Positions 5,761-6,801 of a stretch of DNA of 6,801 nucleotides are shown piece after piece. The stretch spans positions 1 through 6,801 of the forward strand of contig JAFGSC010000053.1 of assembly GCA_016934875.1 (NCBI GenBank), given 5' to 3'. The stretch's first letter is position 1; every line of letters begins with the position of its first letter. Position numbers and translations under genes: made by a program. The DNA comes from Candidatus Atribacteria bacterium (GTDB lineage Bacteria > Atribacterota > Phoenicimicrobiia > Phoenicimicrobiales > Stramentimicrobiaceae). The notes beneath the pieces were generated by a model, which ran no database searches, had not been told where the DNA came from, and was given only the letters and a program-made list of their open reading frames with translations.

Positions 5761-6801
5761 ATGTTTAAAAAATTAGCAGAAATAGAAAAAGAGTATCAGG
5801 AATTAAATCAGAGCCTGTCCCAGCAGGAAATTATTGCAGACCAAAATACATTTCAGAAATTAGCAAAAAGACATAGCGAGATTTCTAAGACTGTACAAAT
5901 TTATAATGAATACAAAAAAGTAGTCAGTGAAATTCAGGAAAATCAACAATTTAAAAAAGTGGAGAATGATCCTGAATTAAGAGATTTAGTTGACGAAGAG
6001 ATTGCTTTGCTGGAGAGCAAAAAAGAAACATTGGAACAGGAACTTAATGAGGTATTATATCCTGAAGATCCAAGGAATAAAAAAGATATTATTGTAGAAA
6101 TAAGAGCAGGAGCCGGCGGTGATGAGGCGGCTCTTTTTGTCAGCGATCTATTTCGAATGTATTCACGTTTTGCAGAGAGAAATCGTTGGAAGATTGAGAT
6201 TATGAACTCTAATCCCACAGAAATTGGTGGATTTAAGGAAATTATTTTTGGTATTTCGGGTAAAAACGTCTTTGGCTCTTTAAAACAAGAGAGTGGTGTT
6301 CATCGTGTTCAAAGAATTCCGGTAACCGAATCGGGAGGCAGAATCCATACTTCGACATCTACGGTTGCCATACTTCCTGAAGCTGAGGAGATTGAAATGG
6401 AAATCAGTCCCAATGATCTGAAGATTGATCGTTTCCGTTCAACCGGACCAGGAGGTCAAAGCGTGAATACTACGGATTCAGCAGTCAGGGTTACCCATAT
6501 TCCAACTGGAATCGTCGTCAGTTGTCAGGACGAGAAGTCTCAGCATAAAAATAAAGCAAAAGCGATTAAGATCTTGAGAGCTCGTTTGCTTGATCGTTTG
6601 CAAAATGAACAGTCAAAGGAAATCGATTCCCAGAGGAAAAAACAAGTGGGGAGCGGAGATCGCAGTGAAAGAATCAGGACCTATAATTTTCCTCAAAATA
6701 GAGTTACGGATCACCGGTTAAATATCAACTTTCATAATTTAGAGGAGATCTTGGACGGAGATTTATTCGATTTAATTGCTGCTTTCAAACAAAATAAAAA
6801 A
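5761..6801 (+). CDS. prfA: Peptide chain release factor 1, 3'-truncated by the window edge
   Basis: Recognises UAA and UAG in the ribosomal A site and triggers hydrolysis of peptidyl-tRNA. The frame from the ATG at 5761 stays open for 347 codons to the right edge; RF1 is usually 355-360 aa, so about ten residues and the stop codon are missing. The start MFKKLAEIEKEYQEL is typical, and a TGA at 5728 in the same frame blocks an earlier start. The N-terminal part (1-105) is a charged, helical, coiled-coil-like domain. RAGAGGDEAALF (115-126) follows. The codon-recognition tripeptide is PVT (187-189, in HRVQRIPVTES), which marks RF1; RF2 would have SPF. The peptidyl-hydrolysis GGQ is at 231-233 (codons 6451-6459), in RSTGPGGQSVN. 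The ending matches RF1 through RTYNFPQNRVTDHR. In many Bacillota prmC, the methylase of the GGQ glutamine, follows; it would lie outside the window. Confidence 0.97.
   Translation, partial: MFKKLAEIEKEYQELNQSLSQQEIIADQNTFQKLAKRHSEISKTVQIYNEYKKVVSEIQENQQFKKVENDPELRDLVDEEIALLESKKETLEQELNEVLYPEDPRNKKDIIVEIRAGAGGDEAALFVSDLFRMYSRFAERNRWKIEIMNSNPTEIGGFKEIIFGISGKNVFGSLKQESGVHRVQRIPVTESGGRIHTSTSTVAILPEAEEIEMEISPNDLKIDRFRSTGPGGQSVNTTDSAVRVTHIPTGIVVSCQDEKSQHKNKAKAIKILRARLLDRLQNEQSKEIDSQRKKQVGSGDRSERIRTYNFPQNRVTDHRLNINFHNLEEILDGDLFDLIAAFKQNKK

Noticed and set aside
5943..6218. 91-codon ORF on the minus strand
   Set aside because: It lies entirely antisense within prfA, whose forward frame carries the PVT and GGQ motifs and continues to the window edge. 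The minus-strand product is a low-complexity Ser/Leu-rich shadow with no recognisable domain.
1..6801. A hidden accessory, defence or mobile system
   Set aside because: Every ORF of substance is a core gene or the nucleotidyltransferase. I see no direct repeats, integrase or transposase remnants, spacer arrays, tRNA-like folds or abrupt composition change.

Overview
This window is a housekeeping locus from an AT-rich, low-GC Gram-positive bacterium (Bacillota). A clostridial relative fits best: ThyX makes thymidylate, the L31 protein is the zinc type, and the order rho, rpmE, tdk, prfA matches the conserved Bacillota arrangement. The organism assignment is inferred from gene order and protein style, not from a search.

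Layout, all genes on the + strand. (1) pyrG (CTP synthase) enters from the left edge without its N-terminus. After 40 nt it is followed by a gene for a MobA-like/GT-A-fold nucleotidyltransferase of unknown substrate. (2) A 280-nt AT-rich gap holds a weak possible terminator and an extended -10 promoter, giving rho a leader of about 200 nt. rho (termination factor) starts at TTG and encodes 419 aa. (3) A 104-nt gap carries an AT-rich hairpin and a near-consensus sigma-A promoter (TTGACG, 17 nt, TATAAT with an upstream TG) for rpmE (ribosomal protein L31). (4) A 109-nt gap holds a strong bidirectional intrinsic terminator ending only 26 nt before tdk (thymidine kinase). thyX (flavin-dependent thymidylate synthase) follows after 6 nt. 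(5) After a 116-nt gap comes prfA (release factor 1), which is open at the right edge and lacks roughly its last ten residues.

The genes fall into two themes. pyrG, tdk and thyX supply pyrimidine nucleotides (CTP; dTMP by salvage and de novo). rho, rpmE and prfA serve transcription termination, the ribosome and translation termination. tdk and thyX probably form a tight two-gene unit providing both routes to dTMP.

I see no mobile element, CRISPR array, tRNA, rRNA, toxin-antitoxin or defence module, and no convincing new biological system. The items most worth a second look are the terminator in the tdk leader with a second foldable element upstream, the long rho leader, and the nucleotidyltransferase whose glycine-rich loop is degenerate.
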